Source: Bacillota bacterium
GTDB lineage: Bacteria; Bacillota; Clostridia; Lachnospirales; Cellulosilyticaceae
NCBI GenBank assembly: GCA_023412455.1
Contig: JAEYNQ010000284.1
Coordinates: 1-12,827 of the forward strand
Length of the DNA: 12,827 nucleotides
Direction: 5' to 3'
In this document: piece by piece, positions 1 through 9,100 of the stretch
How the letters are laid out: each line of letters starts with the position of its first letter
Numbering within the stretch: the first letter of the stretch is position 1
Translations under genes and position numbers: made by a program
Notes under the pieces: model-generated
Seen by the model: only the letters and a program-made list of their open reading frames with translations
Told to the model about the DNA's origin: nothing
The model's database searches: none

Positions 1-1
1 A

Positions 2-27
2 TTGTAAAAGTTTAGTCACTTATACAA
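2..27. repeat. AT-rich inverted repeat (stem-loop)
   Basis: The two ten-base arms, ttgtaaaagt at 2-11 and acttatacaa at 18-27, are complementary at nine of ten positions around a six-base loop. A second small inverted repeat follows (taacaa at 28-33 with ttgtta at 44-49), and cactt at 17-21 can also pair with aagtg at 52-56, so alternative folds are possible. There is no T tract on the operon strand directly after the stem, so a simple intrinsic terminator is not supported. The structure could be a recombinase or regulator site. Confidence 0.4.
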
Positions 28-60
28 TAACAAGGTTTAATGGTTGTTAACAAGTGTCTC

Positions 61-121
61 TTTTATTATGCCATCAGATATGCATTTTTACGCTGCAACT
101 TTCTGCATTTTTATTATGCCA
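61..121. repeat. Pair of interleaved short direct repeats
   Basis: The 13-base string ttttattatgcca occurs at 61-73 and again at 109-121. The 10-base string tgcattttta occurs at 81-90 and at 104-113, the second copy running into the second 13-mer. Closely spaced repeats containing TGGCA (as read on the minus strand) are reminiscent of subterminal transposase-binding repeats at insertion-sequence ends, for example in the IS21 family. That parallel is only an impression. The repeat itself is plain in the sequence. Confidence 0.5.
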
Positions 122-198
122 CAAACAACTTAACCCTATTAATTCAGCTATGGTACTCGTTTCATACTTAATTTTTACTCGCCCCAAACACATCATTA

Positions 199-681
199 CT
201 ACACCTTTTCAACCTCCTGTTTAAAACCTTCAATTAATTTATAAATTTGATATAAATAATCATCCCTTGTAGTATTGTCTTCACTAAATTTTTCATACAA
301 TACTTCTACTCCCCCTAACATGTAGGAATGAAAAATATCCATATTTTTAGCTAAATCATCTTTATTAGCATCATCTTTGAAAGCCATCTTCACTTTCATA
401 TCTTCTGTTAATCCTTCTTCTTCATGACACAACATAATCAAGCGGTAAATATATTTCAACTTATATTGCTCTCTTATCATTTGTTGAGTAAATATCCTTG
501 CTGTATCGGTAGACTCCCTATCTATTAAAGCTGTTCTTCCGTATAATTTACCTATTATAGGTGCTAACATATAAACATCTATCATTCTCTCAAAAACATT
601 TGCTGTACCATTTTGATCTTTACTAAGGAATTTTACATATGTTGCATGTTTACCTTTAAATTGATAATCTGAATCAAACAT
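199..681 (-). CDS. Unrecognised 160-residue protein, last gene of the operon
   Basis: I do not recognise a family for this soluble, charged protein. It has no signal peptide and no transmembrane segment long enough to be convincing. Residues 28-50 form a hydrophobic stretch followed by an Arg-Thr-Ala-Leu-Ile-Asp segment. The C-terminal half reads as amphipathic helices rich in Lys, Asp and Glu. The start is well fixed: its ATG overlaps the stop of the upstream SMC-like ATPase by one base (TAATG), and a perfect AGGAGGTG lies eight bases upstream (690-697). Such coupling usually means equimolar products, so a complex with the ATPase is likely. It is longer than, and does not visibly resemble, DndE (about 110-120 residues). 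It is a candidate for one component of an SspFGH-type effector, which is an inference from position only. Confidence 0.85.
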   Translation of the reverse strand: MFDSDYQFKGKHATYVKFLSKDQNGTANVFERMIDVYMLAPIIGKLYGRTALIDRESTDTARIFTQQMIREQYKLKYIYRLIMLCHEEEGLTEDMKVKMAFKDDANKDDLAKNMDIFHSYMLGGVEVLYEKFSEDNTTRDDYLYQIYKLIEGFKQEVEKV

Positions 682-2675
682 TAAATTTGCACCTCCTGTA
701 TCTTAGTGAGTGTCTCTGTTCTTTTATCTAATACATATTTTTTACCCACTTTACCCCCTATTGACTTTTCTGCAAAACTCCAATCCTTTTCCATAACTAC
801 CATAATAACTTGCTCAGCTATCTGTGGTAGGATGTTGGATATATTAGTAACATGAATTTCATCTGCATTTGAAAAAGGCGCATCCATCACTAAAGGATAT
901 GGTTCTGAACTTAATACTTGATTCTCATCCAAATCTTCACTACTTAATATTTTTTCTCTTGCCAAATCTACAAGTCCCCCTATAAATGCAAAGTTTTTGA
1001 CTGTCTCCAACCCTCTTGATTCATCTGATTTAAACGTCTTTTGACCATTAGTTGTTAATAGGCTTACTTTATATTTATCATCAATTTCTACTATACGTTT
1101 TCCATGATACATTTTATTAAATATACTATTAACCCGTTCTACTAATTTTTCTTTTATTTCTTGTTCTTTCTGATTGTAGGTTTGTGCAAACCAATTATAT
1201 ACTTGTTGAGCATATTCTAAATATATTTTTACGCTTTCATTCTTATTTGATGATATAAGATATTTATCAATAATTTTTTGCATTTCTTCTATTTCTTTTT
1301 CTATCATACCAATTTGCTTATTAGCACCATCTTTTTCGATTTGAAGTGTTTTTAATTTTTCCTTTGCTTCACTGAGCTTCTGCTCTACAATCTTCATATC
1401 TTTTGTTCCAGATATATTTCGGCTAATTCCCTTTAGCTCTTCCTCCATATCTCCAAGTTCCCGTTGTGCTTCTCTTAGTTTACTAAAATCTTTTATTACA
1501 TTATCATATAGTTTTTCTGCCTTATGACTATATGATTGTGTATTTTCTTTAAATTGCCTAACAATGGTACCAATTGAATTAGGAGGCAATAGCTCCTTTT
1601 CTTTTAATAGATTTTCTAATGCTGAACTTCCTTCCTTTAGATTACATCCACATAAACAAAAACCTCTAGCTATCATATGTTCTATTGATTTAACATGCAT
1701 CTCTGGAACACCATTTGTTTTTTCATTGCAATTAAGTAATACTTTTAAAGCCATTTGAGCTAACGGCTTAGAGAAATACATAAATGTGTCATCACTAAAA
1801 TCCTGAATAAGCCTTTTTTCATAATCATTAATATCTCTTTGCTTATTACTACTCATTCTTTCAAGCAATTCTTTCCTTTTCTGTAATTCGGAAGTATTTT
1901 TATTATCTCTCAGCTCTTGCTCTAACTCTTGTTTTTTCACTGTATAATATTCAATTTCAGTATCTTTCGTTTTAATCTTATTTTCTAACTCCTGCTTCTT
2001 CATATTAGCCAAATTAATACTTCTTTGTGCTTGCTCTGCGTGACTATCCCCCCTTAAATCCAATTCACCTTTTAACTTCTTAACCACACTGTATCGGCGG
2101 TTTGACCCGTCTATATGCTCCATTGCCGCACACAATACATTTAAACCTGTCAAATCCTTTACCGCTTTGAAAACGCCTTGTTTATTACTAATGTTGCCAA
2201 TTCTTTCTCCATCGAAAAAGAAATACTCAGATAATTCAATGGGTAAAATATCATTTATGATAGATAAAGCTTTGGTTTCTTTAATTGGTTCTGTTTGTCC
2301 ATCTTCCTGTACATAGCTAATCTTTATATTAGAACCACCATTAGCCTTTATATTGCCTAGTGTATTGCAAAGATATTCTTGACATCTTGTAATCGTGTAG
2401 TCTACTTTATCATGTGTTAGCTGTATTTCAACTTCTACGTTTTCTCGGTCTGTTACATTCATTTCATTTTGTATATCTAGATTTAGCAAAATATCATCTT
2501 TAAAATTATGTTCACCATATAATGCCCAGTTAAAAGCCTGCACAATAGTTGTTTTTCCACCCGTATTTTTACCTAAAATAACTGTAACATTTTTTTCCTT
2601 ATCACCTGAAAAGTAAATTTTATTTTCTGCTTTGTACTGTCTAAAATTAGTAAGCTTTAAGCTTCTTAATAACAT
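681..2675 (-). CDS. DndD/Rad50-like SMC-type ATPase of the defence operon
   Basis: This is a 664-residue coiled-coil ATPase of the DndD/SbcC/Rad50 class. The N-terminal lobe has the RecF-like opening (LKLTNFRQY) and a Walker A loop, GKNTGGKTT, at 35-43. FFFDGE at 152-157 is typical of DndD-like proteins. Two charged coiled-coil arms (about 195-290 and 385-475) flank a cysteine cluster CLCGC at 340-344, which sits where Rad50-type zinc hooks occur. The C-terminal lobe has a signature-like segment (SDESRGLE, 550-557), a Walker B region (LVMDAPFSNAD, 595-605) and a C-terminal beta-strand region. The residue after the Walker B Asp is Ala, as in the D-(T/A)-P variants of DndD-like ATPases, rather than Glu. 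The ATG at 2675 has AGGAGGTG five bases upstream, lying inside the preceding gene. In DndD-like proteins ATP hydrolysis is thought to drive DNA engagement. Its place beside a helicase, after the modification genes, points to the restriction half of the system, as in SspFGH. The specific letter is not assigned. Confidence 0.9.
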   Translation of the reverse strand: MLLRSLKLTNFRQYKAENKIYFSGDKEKNVTVILGKNTGGKTTIVQAFNWALYGEHNFKDDILLNLDIQNEMNVTDRENVEVEIQLTHDKVDYTITRCQEYLCNTLGNIKANGGSNIKISYVQEDGQTEPIKETKALSIINDILPIELSEYFFFDGERIGNISNKQGVFKAVKDLTGLNVLCAAMEHIDGSNRRYSVVKKLKGELDLRGDSHAEQAQRSINLANMKKQELENKIKTKDTEIEYYTVKKQELEQELRDNKNTSELQKRKELLERMSSNKQRDINDYEKRLIQDFSDDTFMYFSKPLAQMALKVLLNCNEKTNGVPEMHVKSIEHMIARGFCLCGCNLKEGSSALENLLKEKELLPPNSIGTIVRQFKENTQSYSHKAEKLYDNVIKDFSKLREAQRELGDMEEELKGISRNISGTKDMKIVEQKLSEAKEKLKTLQIEKDGANKQIGMIEKEIEEMQKIIDKYLISSNKNESVKIYLEYAQQVYNWFAQTYNQKEQEIKEKLVERVNSIFNKMYHGKRIVEIDDKYKVSLLTTNGQKTFKSDESRGLETVKNFAFIGGLVDLAREKILSSEDLDENQVLSSEPYPLVMDAPFSNADEIHVTNISNILPQIAEQVIMVVMEKDWSFAEKSIGGKVGKKYVLDKRTETLTKIQEVQI

Positions 2676-2839
2676 TTCTTCACCTCCTCCTCTATCATCT
2701 TTCTAATTCTCTCAACCATTTCTATATCCGGAATTGGCGATTTCTTTTTTACATTCTCTCTTTCAAGATAATAAATTTGGTTTTTTAGCCTTTTTAACTT
2801 CATTGGATCAATTGATATGTTATTTTCATTAGAGTTCAT
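2666..2839 (-). CDS. Small charged coiled-coil-like protein, 57 residues
   Basis: This short gene sits between the helicase and the SMC-like ATPase and overlaps both: 11 bases with the helicase end and 10 bases with the ATPase start. I chose the ATG at 2839. A start at 2881 would overlap the helicase by 53 bases and lacks a good ribosome site, while 2839 has GGGGGA seven bases upstream. The protein is very rich in Lys, Glu and Arg, and its two predicted helices (about residues 12-33 and 39-55) are separated by a Ser-Pro-Ile-Pro break. No catalytic motif, signal peptide or membrane segment is visible. Its last codons (Glu-Glu-Val-Lys-Lys-Cys-Tyr) carry the Shine-Dalgarno and ATG of the next gene, so translating it probably controls ATPase synthesis. 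It could be a small subunit bridging helicase and ATPase, or mainly a coupling device. The family is not recognised. Confidence 0.65.
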   Translation of the reverse strand: MNSNENNISIDPMKLKRLKNQIYYLERENVKKKSPIPDIEMVERIRKMIEEEVKKCY

Positions 2840-4994
2840 TCTCTTTTCCCCCATATATATTAATACTGTACAAGTCCTCAATTTCTTCTATAAGCCGATC
2901 TGACATAGATGAATTTTCTGCTATCAATGCAAAATTTTTAACCCTTTCAATCTCTCTCTTTACAAGTGCTCTATCCATCTTTAAATCTTCCTCTGTTGCA
3001 TAAACAATATCTTCTAGTGATCTAGGTAATGTAACAAAATCATATATTGTAGCTTTCTCCTTGCCAGGTGCTTTTCTCAACACCCGCCCCCTTCTTTGAA
3101 TATATTCTTTAGGATTAGTGCTGCTCGCTAAAATAAATGCTGTTTGTATGTTAGGAATATTGACCCCTTCATCTAAACATCTAATGGCTATTAATGCTTG
3201 AATACTTTTCCCCCTTGCAAACTCTCGTTTTAAGTTTTCTCTCTCTTCTGCACTTTCTTGAGCTGTAAATTGAGATACAGCCATATTGAGTTCTTTTCCT
3301 AATAGCTTAGTAACTACATCTATTTGACGAGCTTCATATTCTTCAACAACTCCCTCCTTATATGTGCTATCTTTTATAGTTGTAGCACCACAATATACTA
3401 ACAAATGGCTATCTGTGGTATAGTCCAACATTAATTCACGTAACTTATCTATTTTCTGTGTTGCTCCTGCCACAACCCTTGCTCTTTCTATAAGAAGTAT
3501 TTCTGCGGCCTTAGAAATTTTTATGCTTCCATCCTTTTTAAATTGGCAACATTTTATTATTTTCCTACTTAGTTCTTGATACTTCTCTAGTTCCTCTTCA
3601 TTAAGGCAAACTATTATAGGATAATAATAATATGGTGTTAACTTTTCCTCTAAAATCGCCTTTTCTAATGTATATTCAATATTTTTTTCTCCAAAATAAT
3701 TAAGAAGTTTTTCTGTCCCCTCTATATCATTATGCCTTTCAAGTGTAGCTGATAATGCTAATCTATACTTAATATCTTGTCTTAAATACTTACTCAACCT
3801 ATCTGCCCCGAAATTATGTGCTTCATCTATCAATATCATTATATTTTCTTGTATCTCTGATATTCTTTTTTGTATTTCTGTAGAGGTATAAGTTGCATTT
3901 GTAGTTACAATACATAAATTAGATTTTATTCCTATATTGAAATCGATAACTGCATTTTTTAATTTCTCTTTCCAGTTTCGTTGCTTTGATGTTGAATATG
4001 CAATTATAGGATTCATATTAAATAATTCTATATCCTCTACCCATTGCTCAACTAAATGCTGATATGGGCATACAATGATAATTGCTAGCCTCTGTTTTAA
4101 ACTATCTGACAATCTTACAGCGGCACCTAATCCTGTATATGTTTTTCCTGTTCCTGTTGCCATATCAAATATTCCTCTATAGCCAGCTTCTTGCCAACTG
4201 TCAATAGCTTGTATTTGATAAGTATGTAACTCTAGACTATTAGGTATTTGTGGGATTCCTGCCTGTGCTGTACAAGCAACTTCATCTCCCATGAATTCTT
4301 CAACATCAATATCATAATTTACTTTATCTCTCCTATATTGCTGTAGCTTTCTTTTTGCTGCCTCTGGAAAATCCATAATCAGCATATTAGGCTCATAATC
4401 ATTCCATAATATCTCAAATGAACTCTTTTTATTACTTACTCGTTCTTCATCCCCTGTCCATGAACAAAACACATCTATTGTTTCATAATTATAATTAAAT
4501 GCAGTATTTGTTTCATTCATAGATCCAGTAAATGCTATAACATTTTCATCTTCATCATATATTAAGCCTAACTTTTCATGATAAATACCAATTCCTTTTG
4601 AATTCTGAGTAAATGCTATTTTGATTTCTAGAATTCCTTCTGCTATTAAATTAGCTAGTAAGTTTAACCTTTCTTCTTCAAAAATAGTTATAGGCTCATA
4701 AAATTCACGTAAAATTGCCCCCTCAATAATTTTACTTTTCTCTTTGTATCCCATATTCATTGCTATTACATCATCTTCTTGTAACCTTGGAGATGCAATT
4801 AGTAATATTTTTCCCTTGTTTCGAATAAGCCCCATTATTCCCTTAGATAATTCTATAAGTGCTGTAGATGAAAAAAAACCTACTGCTCTCTTATACAATT
4901 TAGCATTTGATAATACTGGGATATAAAAATCTTTAATAACATTATCTCCTAATGTTCGATATTCTTTTTTTATTTCTATTTCCCTAAACCCCAA
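2829..4994 (-). CDS. Phospholipase-D-like/DEAH helicase fusion (SF2)
   Basis: This 721-residue protein joins an N-terminal phospholipase-D-like domain (about 20-205) to a superfamily 2 helicase. The PLD half has one HxK(x5)D motif with a downstream GSxN: His139, Lys141, Asp147, then Gly157-Ser158-Met-Asn160. The helicase half has a Q-like motif (LHTYQ, 256-260), Walker A ATGTGKT (279-285), DEAH (390-393), motif III SAT (415-417), motif V around 603-612 and motif VI QRRGR (633-637). Such PLD-helicase fusions occur in several anti-phage islands, where PLD folds either cut DNA or only bind it; one HKD motif would need a dimer to form an active site. The start is TTG at 4994, two bases after the upstream TAG. 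The gene opens the effector half of the operon and probably corresponds to one SspFGH component (a helicase), an assignment made from context. Confidence 0.93.
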   Translation of the reverse strand: MGFREIEIKKEYRTLGDNVIKDFYIPVLSNAKLYKRAVGFFSSTALIELSKGIMGLIRNKGKILLIASPRLQEDDVIAMNMGYKEKSKIIEGAILREFYEPITIFEEERLNLLANLIAEGILEIKIAFTQNSKGIGIYHEKLGLIYDEDENVIAFTGSMNETNTAFNYNYETIDVFCSWTGDEERVSNKKSSFEILWNDYEPNMLIMDFPEAAKRKLQQYRRDKVNYDIDVEEFMGDEVACTAQAGIPQIPNSLELHTYQIQAIDSWQEAGYRGIFDMATGTGKTYTGLGAAVRLSDSLKQRLAIIIVCPYQHLVEQWVEDIELFNMNPIIAYSTSKQRNWKEKLKNAVIDFNIGIKSNLCIVTTNATYTSTEIQKRISEIQENIMILIDEAHNFGADRLSKYLRQDIKYRLALSATLERHNDIEGTEKLLNYFGEKNIEYTLEKAILEEKLTPYYYYPIIVCLNEEELEKYQELSRKIIKCCQFKKDGSIKISKAAEILLIERARVVAGATQKIDKLRELMLDYTTDSHLLVYCGATTIKDSTYKEGVVEEYEARQIDVVTKLLGKELNMAVSQFTAQESAEERENLKREFARGKSIQALIAIRCLDEGVNIPNIQTAFILASSTNPKEYIQRRGRVLRKAPGKEKATIYDFVTLPRSLEDIVYATEEDLKMDRALVKREIERVKNFALIAENSSMSDRLIEEIEDLYSINIYGGKENEL
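2847..2852 (-). promoter_or_regulatory. Ribosome binding site deciding the 57-residue gene start
   Basis: On the minus strand GGGGGA lies seven bases before the ATG at 2839, within the last codons of the helicase gene. It supports the shorter start over the ATGs at 2854 and 2881. Confidence 0.5.
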
Positions 4995-4996
4995 AT

Positions 4997-6160
4997 CTAC
5001 CCCTCCAATATCTCCTTAAGTGCCCTAATCAATTCATTTACATCATGATATGTATTAAAATATCCTAAGCTTATCCTTACCGTGCCTAATGTCTCTTTGG
5101 TTGATAAAAACTCATGTATTAGCGGGCTACAATGGTAACCTGTCCTCACTGCTATAGAAAAATCTTCATCCAGTACCACTCCTAAGTCAGAAGGCGTCCA
5201 ATCCTGGATATTTATTGAAACAATACTACTATGATGTCCTAAGTCTGCAGGCAAATATGTCTTTATTTGAGGTAGTTTATTTAGTTCACTAATTAAATAA
5301 GTTGTAATCTTTCTTTTTTGATCATAAATCGTATATGTTCCTTCATCCTTAATCCATTTAATAGCTTCATTTAATCCCGCTATTGCTTGAATATTATAAC
5401 TTGCTGCTTCATATCTCCCATCTCCTGATTCTGGCATCTCTAGATTTAATGAGTCACTACCAGTACCTCCTACAATGACAGGTTGTAAGAGGACTCTACC
5501 ATCACTAATGAAGCCTCCAATTCCTAGTGGTCCATAGAGTGATTTGTGTCCTGCAAAAACTAAGAAGTTTGCCTCAAGTACTTTTTCATGTATAGGAATT
5601 GTCCCTAAAGATTGAGAAAAGTCAACAACACTTACTGGCTCATATTTCTGTGCTAATTTCATAATAAGCTCACAGGGAAGTATATATCCTGTAACATTAC
5701 TCATATGACTCATAAAAATATAATCTGGATTATTGATAACAAAATCTTTTTCTAACTGTGTTACATCTAGTTCCCATGTATCTTTATGAAATGGGATAAT
5801 ATGAATAGTTGCTCCATATTGTTTGGCTATTTTATGTAGTGGCCTCATAATCGCATTATGTTCAAATGGTGTAACATAGATATTTTTAAACTTGTCCCAT
5901 TCTAACCCAAAAATGATTTGATTTAATGCTATAGTAGCTGATGGTGTAAAAATGACCTGTCTTTGTTGCGGTAACTTAAGTAATGACAATAAGCTATGTT
6001 TTGTATCATCAATTAATTGTGTAGCTTCTCTTGCAAGTCTATATCCACCCCTTCCCGCATTAACACACTTATTTCTTAGATAGAAATCCATTGTTTCATA
6101 TACACGGTTACTTTTTGGGAAAGTAGTGGCTGCATTATCTAGATATATCATTTCCCCCAT
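4997..6160 (-). CDS. sspA: PLP-dependent cysteine desulfurase (SspA/DndA role)
   Basis: This fold-type I, class V aminotransferase of 387 residues should convert L-cysteine to L-alanine and hold the released sulfur as an enzyme persulfide, passed on to the phosphorothioation sulfurtransferase. Visible features are the N-terminal YLDNAATT (6-13), His101 that stacks on PLP (EHNA), Asp180 that binds the pyridine nitrogen (VVDFSQ), the PLP lysine Lys206 (AGHKSLYGP) and the mobile-loop Cys344 in RTGYHCSPLIHE. The length is normal for the family. The start at 6160 has AAAGGA seven bases upstream; an alternative ATG at 6151 would remove three residues and has its G run too close. The gene begins 15 bases after the large ATPase gene. 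An in-operon desulfurase makes the sulfur supply independent of housekeeping IscS or SufS. The family is certain; the SspA role rests on context, and the gene could also serve general sulfur metabolism. Confidence 0.92.
   Translation of the reverse strand: MGEMIYLDNAATTFPKSNRVYETMDFYLRNKCVNAGRGGYRLAREATQLIDDTKHSLLSLLKLPQQRQVIFTPSATIALNQIIFGLEWDKFKNIYVTPFEHNAIMRPLHKIAKQYGATIHIIPFHKDTWELDVTQLEKDFVINNPDYIFMSHMSNVTGYILPCELIMKLAQKYEPVSVVDFSQSLGTIPIHEKVLEANFLVFAGHKSLYGPLGIGGFISDGRVLLQPVIVGGTGSDSLNLEMPESGDGRYEAASYNIQAIAGLNEAIKWIKDEGTYTIYDQKRKITTYLISELNKLPQIKTYLPADLGHHSSIVSINIQDWTPSDLGVVLDEDFSIAVRTGYHCSPLIHEFLSTKETLGTVRISLGYFNTYHDVNELIRALKEILEG
5002..5006 (-). promoter_or_regulatory. Shine-Dalgarno for the TTG start of the helicase gene
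   Basis: GGAGG on the minus strand lies seven bases before TTG at 4994, inside the last codons of the cysteine desulfurase gene. It is the main reason for accepting a rare TTG start. The open frame continues from there into conserved-looking sequence (GFREIEIKKEY). Confidence 0.7.
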
Positions 6161-6175
6161 ATCTCATTCCTTTCA

Positions 6176-9100
6176 TTACATTGTTTTTTCTAACAACTTA
6201 ACTAATATATTCATTTTCTCAGTACTATCTATAGCATCCCCATATTCATCCATTGCATCTGATAAGTTTGTTAACAATGTTTCTCCTAAAGTTGATATTT
6301 CTTTGGATCTCAATACCTTGCTTCTTTCTTTTCCATCCACTTTAATAGTAACTTGTAAATCTCTTTCTTCCTTATCCTTTTGATTATTAAAACTATTAAT
6401 GTCTGCTCGTATACGATGTAATTCTTCTATAAATATCTCGACTGTTTCTTGTACCCAATCTTCAATTTGTAGTCCTGTTAAGTCATAACCTAATTTGCCT
6501 AAAATATTACGTTCATTATAATCTTGTAGATTTCTAATAATCTCTAATAATTTATTTGTTTGAGCACTAAGCATATATTGTTCAACATTAGTTTCTAATG
6601 ATAAATACCAAGTTTTTAATGCACCTCCTAGTTCTCCTACATATTGCGGTACAAAAATATCCTTTGTTTGTTGGATTAATGATTCTATTAAATGTGTAAA
6701 ATAACTTTCACATATCTCTTTAACCTCTTTTAATTGATTTACACAAGATTCAAGTGATGTATCTTTACATATAACATTTGGAATTAGTTCTAGCAAAAAC
6801 TCTCTAGGATTAATATCAAATTTTATAATTTGTTTTCTAAATTCCAGAATACATGTTCCTTCTACTGCTTCTCCCTGCAGCTCACGTGAGCATTTTGGTA
6901 GAGATCTAAACCAATTTTTTATTTTTTCAACAATAGCCTTACATTGTTGGTGAAAGCTCATTCCTGTAATATCTACTCCAAATACTATTGCCAAATCGTT
7001 AATATAATCTAGTCTTTCTCTGCTACCTTTTTCTAATAAAATCTTGTAGTTAGATGGATCTTTATCAATAAGTTTAATTGTTTCAAGATTTAATTCGATT
7101 TCTTTTAACTGATTATAGATAACAATTTCATTGCTATATTTTTTCAAGTAAATCGCTAAATAAATAGCAATTACTCCTTTCCTTACTCCGTATGGTGCAC
7201 GATACAGTTTATTATATAAATCTCCCAAGTTCTGTAGATGTCCTTCTCCTGTCTGAATAAAAGCATCTATTGCATTTAGTACCTTTTTTAAACCAGTATC
7301 CGTAACAGTTCCTTCTAAAACAAACTTATTTGTTATTACAGCTCTAGTAATAGTGACATCCGGACTATTTCCTTCGGTAATAGGTTCATTTCCCTCTAAG
7401 ATATTAGAAATAACTTTATTTCTAGCCGTTACAATTGGACCTGAAATATTATGCTTATTAATAAGTTCACTAGCAATGATAGGTGTACAACTATATACTT
7501 CTTCACATATAGTAGATAGTACTCTACTTAGTTGTATGGTATTTTTTACTTGTTCAATTTTTTCCTCTTTTGCTGCCCAACAGTACTGATCATTTTCTAG
7601 TGCGAAATACCTATTAATATAATTTGTAATTGCCTCTACCGTATCCTGCATATAAATATCTAGTTCCTCTAATACTGGTTCATCATTTTCAACTAACTGC
7701 TTATCATTTTTAAGTAACTCAATTGCAACATACTCCTTTAAGTACTCATCTATTGCAAATGGCTCCTTAGGTATATAAATAAGTAGTCTTTTATCTCCTA
7801 ATTGATCTACTTTCTGTTTAATTAGTTCTAGCGATTCCCCTTCCTTATAAATAAGATATCCTATTATTCCATCACAATTTTGTTTTATCAAAACTTCATC
7901 AATCTCATCCATAATCATAAGTTCATCATATGTAATTATCTTATTTTTAAAGAATCTAATCATTTCAAACTTGTCATTAAATGACTTTGGCAGCGCATAA
8001 CCTAAATCTACTACCTTCTCAAGAATCTCTTTTCTATTTATATTTCTGACCTTTAATTGTTTGCATTCATTAATTCTATTGCGTATATCCACTGTACTTG
8101 CATTTAAACAAATAAATACACCATCACTATTACGTTTAAAAATATAATGTGCTCTCATTAGTTCATTCATTTCTTGTTCGAATACTTGATCTGGTTCATT
8201 TATAGCTACCTTTAATACTTGGGCTGTAGCTTGAACTAAACTAGGTTGATTAATCATATTAATGAGTGCCATACTTTTTAATATCTTAACTTGAACTTTA
8301 CTTAATTTATGTTTTAGTAAATTTTCTGTTTGTGTATAAACTGCAGCAATGGTTTCATTTGAAACCTCTTTTTTTATACCATCTTTAAAATAATCATATA
8401 GATGATCCATCGTAAGTGTTTTATTCTTGCTCTTGGTTGTTTCTATAAAATTTCTAAGTGTATACTTTTGATGACTAGTAAGAAAAGTAAACAAAGTTCT
8501 TTCATTCTGAGCTACTAGTTCACTAATACGTATTGCCATAAACGTTGTCATAGGATGTAGTGGAAAACATCCTTCTACTATTTCATCTAATACATTCATA
8601 CCTTGCGGGAAAATACCTATACTTGTTGTTTGTTCCTTTAATTCTTCAAAATAGTTTTTGTTTTCATCTACATATTTAGTAAACAAGCTTTCATCTTTTT
8701 GAATAGAATTTCTGATAAGTCCATAATTTTGTTCAGCTGAACTTACAAAGTATATCTCCTTAAATCTGCCTTCTACTGTTCTGCATGCCAGTGCTCTCTC
8801 CTTAGGCAAATCCTTTGAATAATTGCCTATAGGTTTATGTGTTATACAAATCAAATGTACTTGATTGCCTTTTCTATTAGTGAACTCTGCAAAGTCTTGA
8901 AGTATCTTAAGTTCTCCTGGTGCATGGAGTTTTGTATTATCTAAGAATTTGCTAAACTCATCAAAGATCACCAAAATCCCTGAATAACCATATTGTTTAC
9001 AAAGTTCTTCATTGACGATCTTATACATATTTACAATATCCATATTAATCATTGGATTAAATATACTTCCTGAACACACCAAAGGATGTAACTTACAAAA

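Larger units (their letters stand above)
1..198. other. Gene-free downstream flank with short repeats
   Basis: No credible coding frame lies between the end of the operon and the left window edge. The stretch holds two pairs of short direct repeats and an AT-rich inverted repeat, listed separately. I see no convincing GC-rich hairpin followed by a T run just downstream of the last stop codon, so the operon terminator is either weak, Rho-dependent or further left. The repeat-dense character is reminiscent of the end of a mobile element or an island border, but no transposase or recombinase is visible here. Confidence 0.5.

Noticed and set aside
1..121. CRISPR array
   Set aside because: Two copies of 10- to 13-base motifs with unequal spacing do not form repeat-spacer units, and no cas gene is present.
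120..198. Intrinsic terminator after the last gene
   Set aside because: No GC-rich stem followed by a T run is visible on the operon strand. Only short direct repeats (tactcg twice) are present.
2840..2881. Longer N-terminus for the 57-residue protein (start at 2881)
   Set aside because: It would extend the overlap with the helicase to 53 bases and has no good ribosome site, while ATG at 2839 does.
6126..6383. Plus-strand open frame of 85 codons across the sspA/sspC junction
   Set aside because: It lies antisense to two well-supported genes, has low-complexity Ser/Leu/Ile-rich content typical of antisense AT-rich frames, and has no ribosome site of note.
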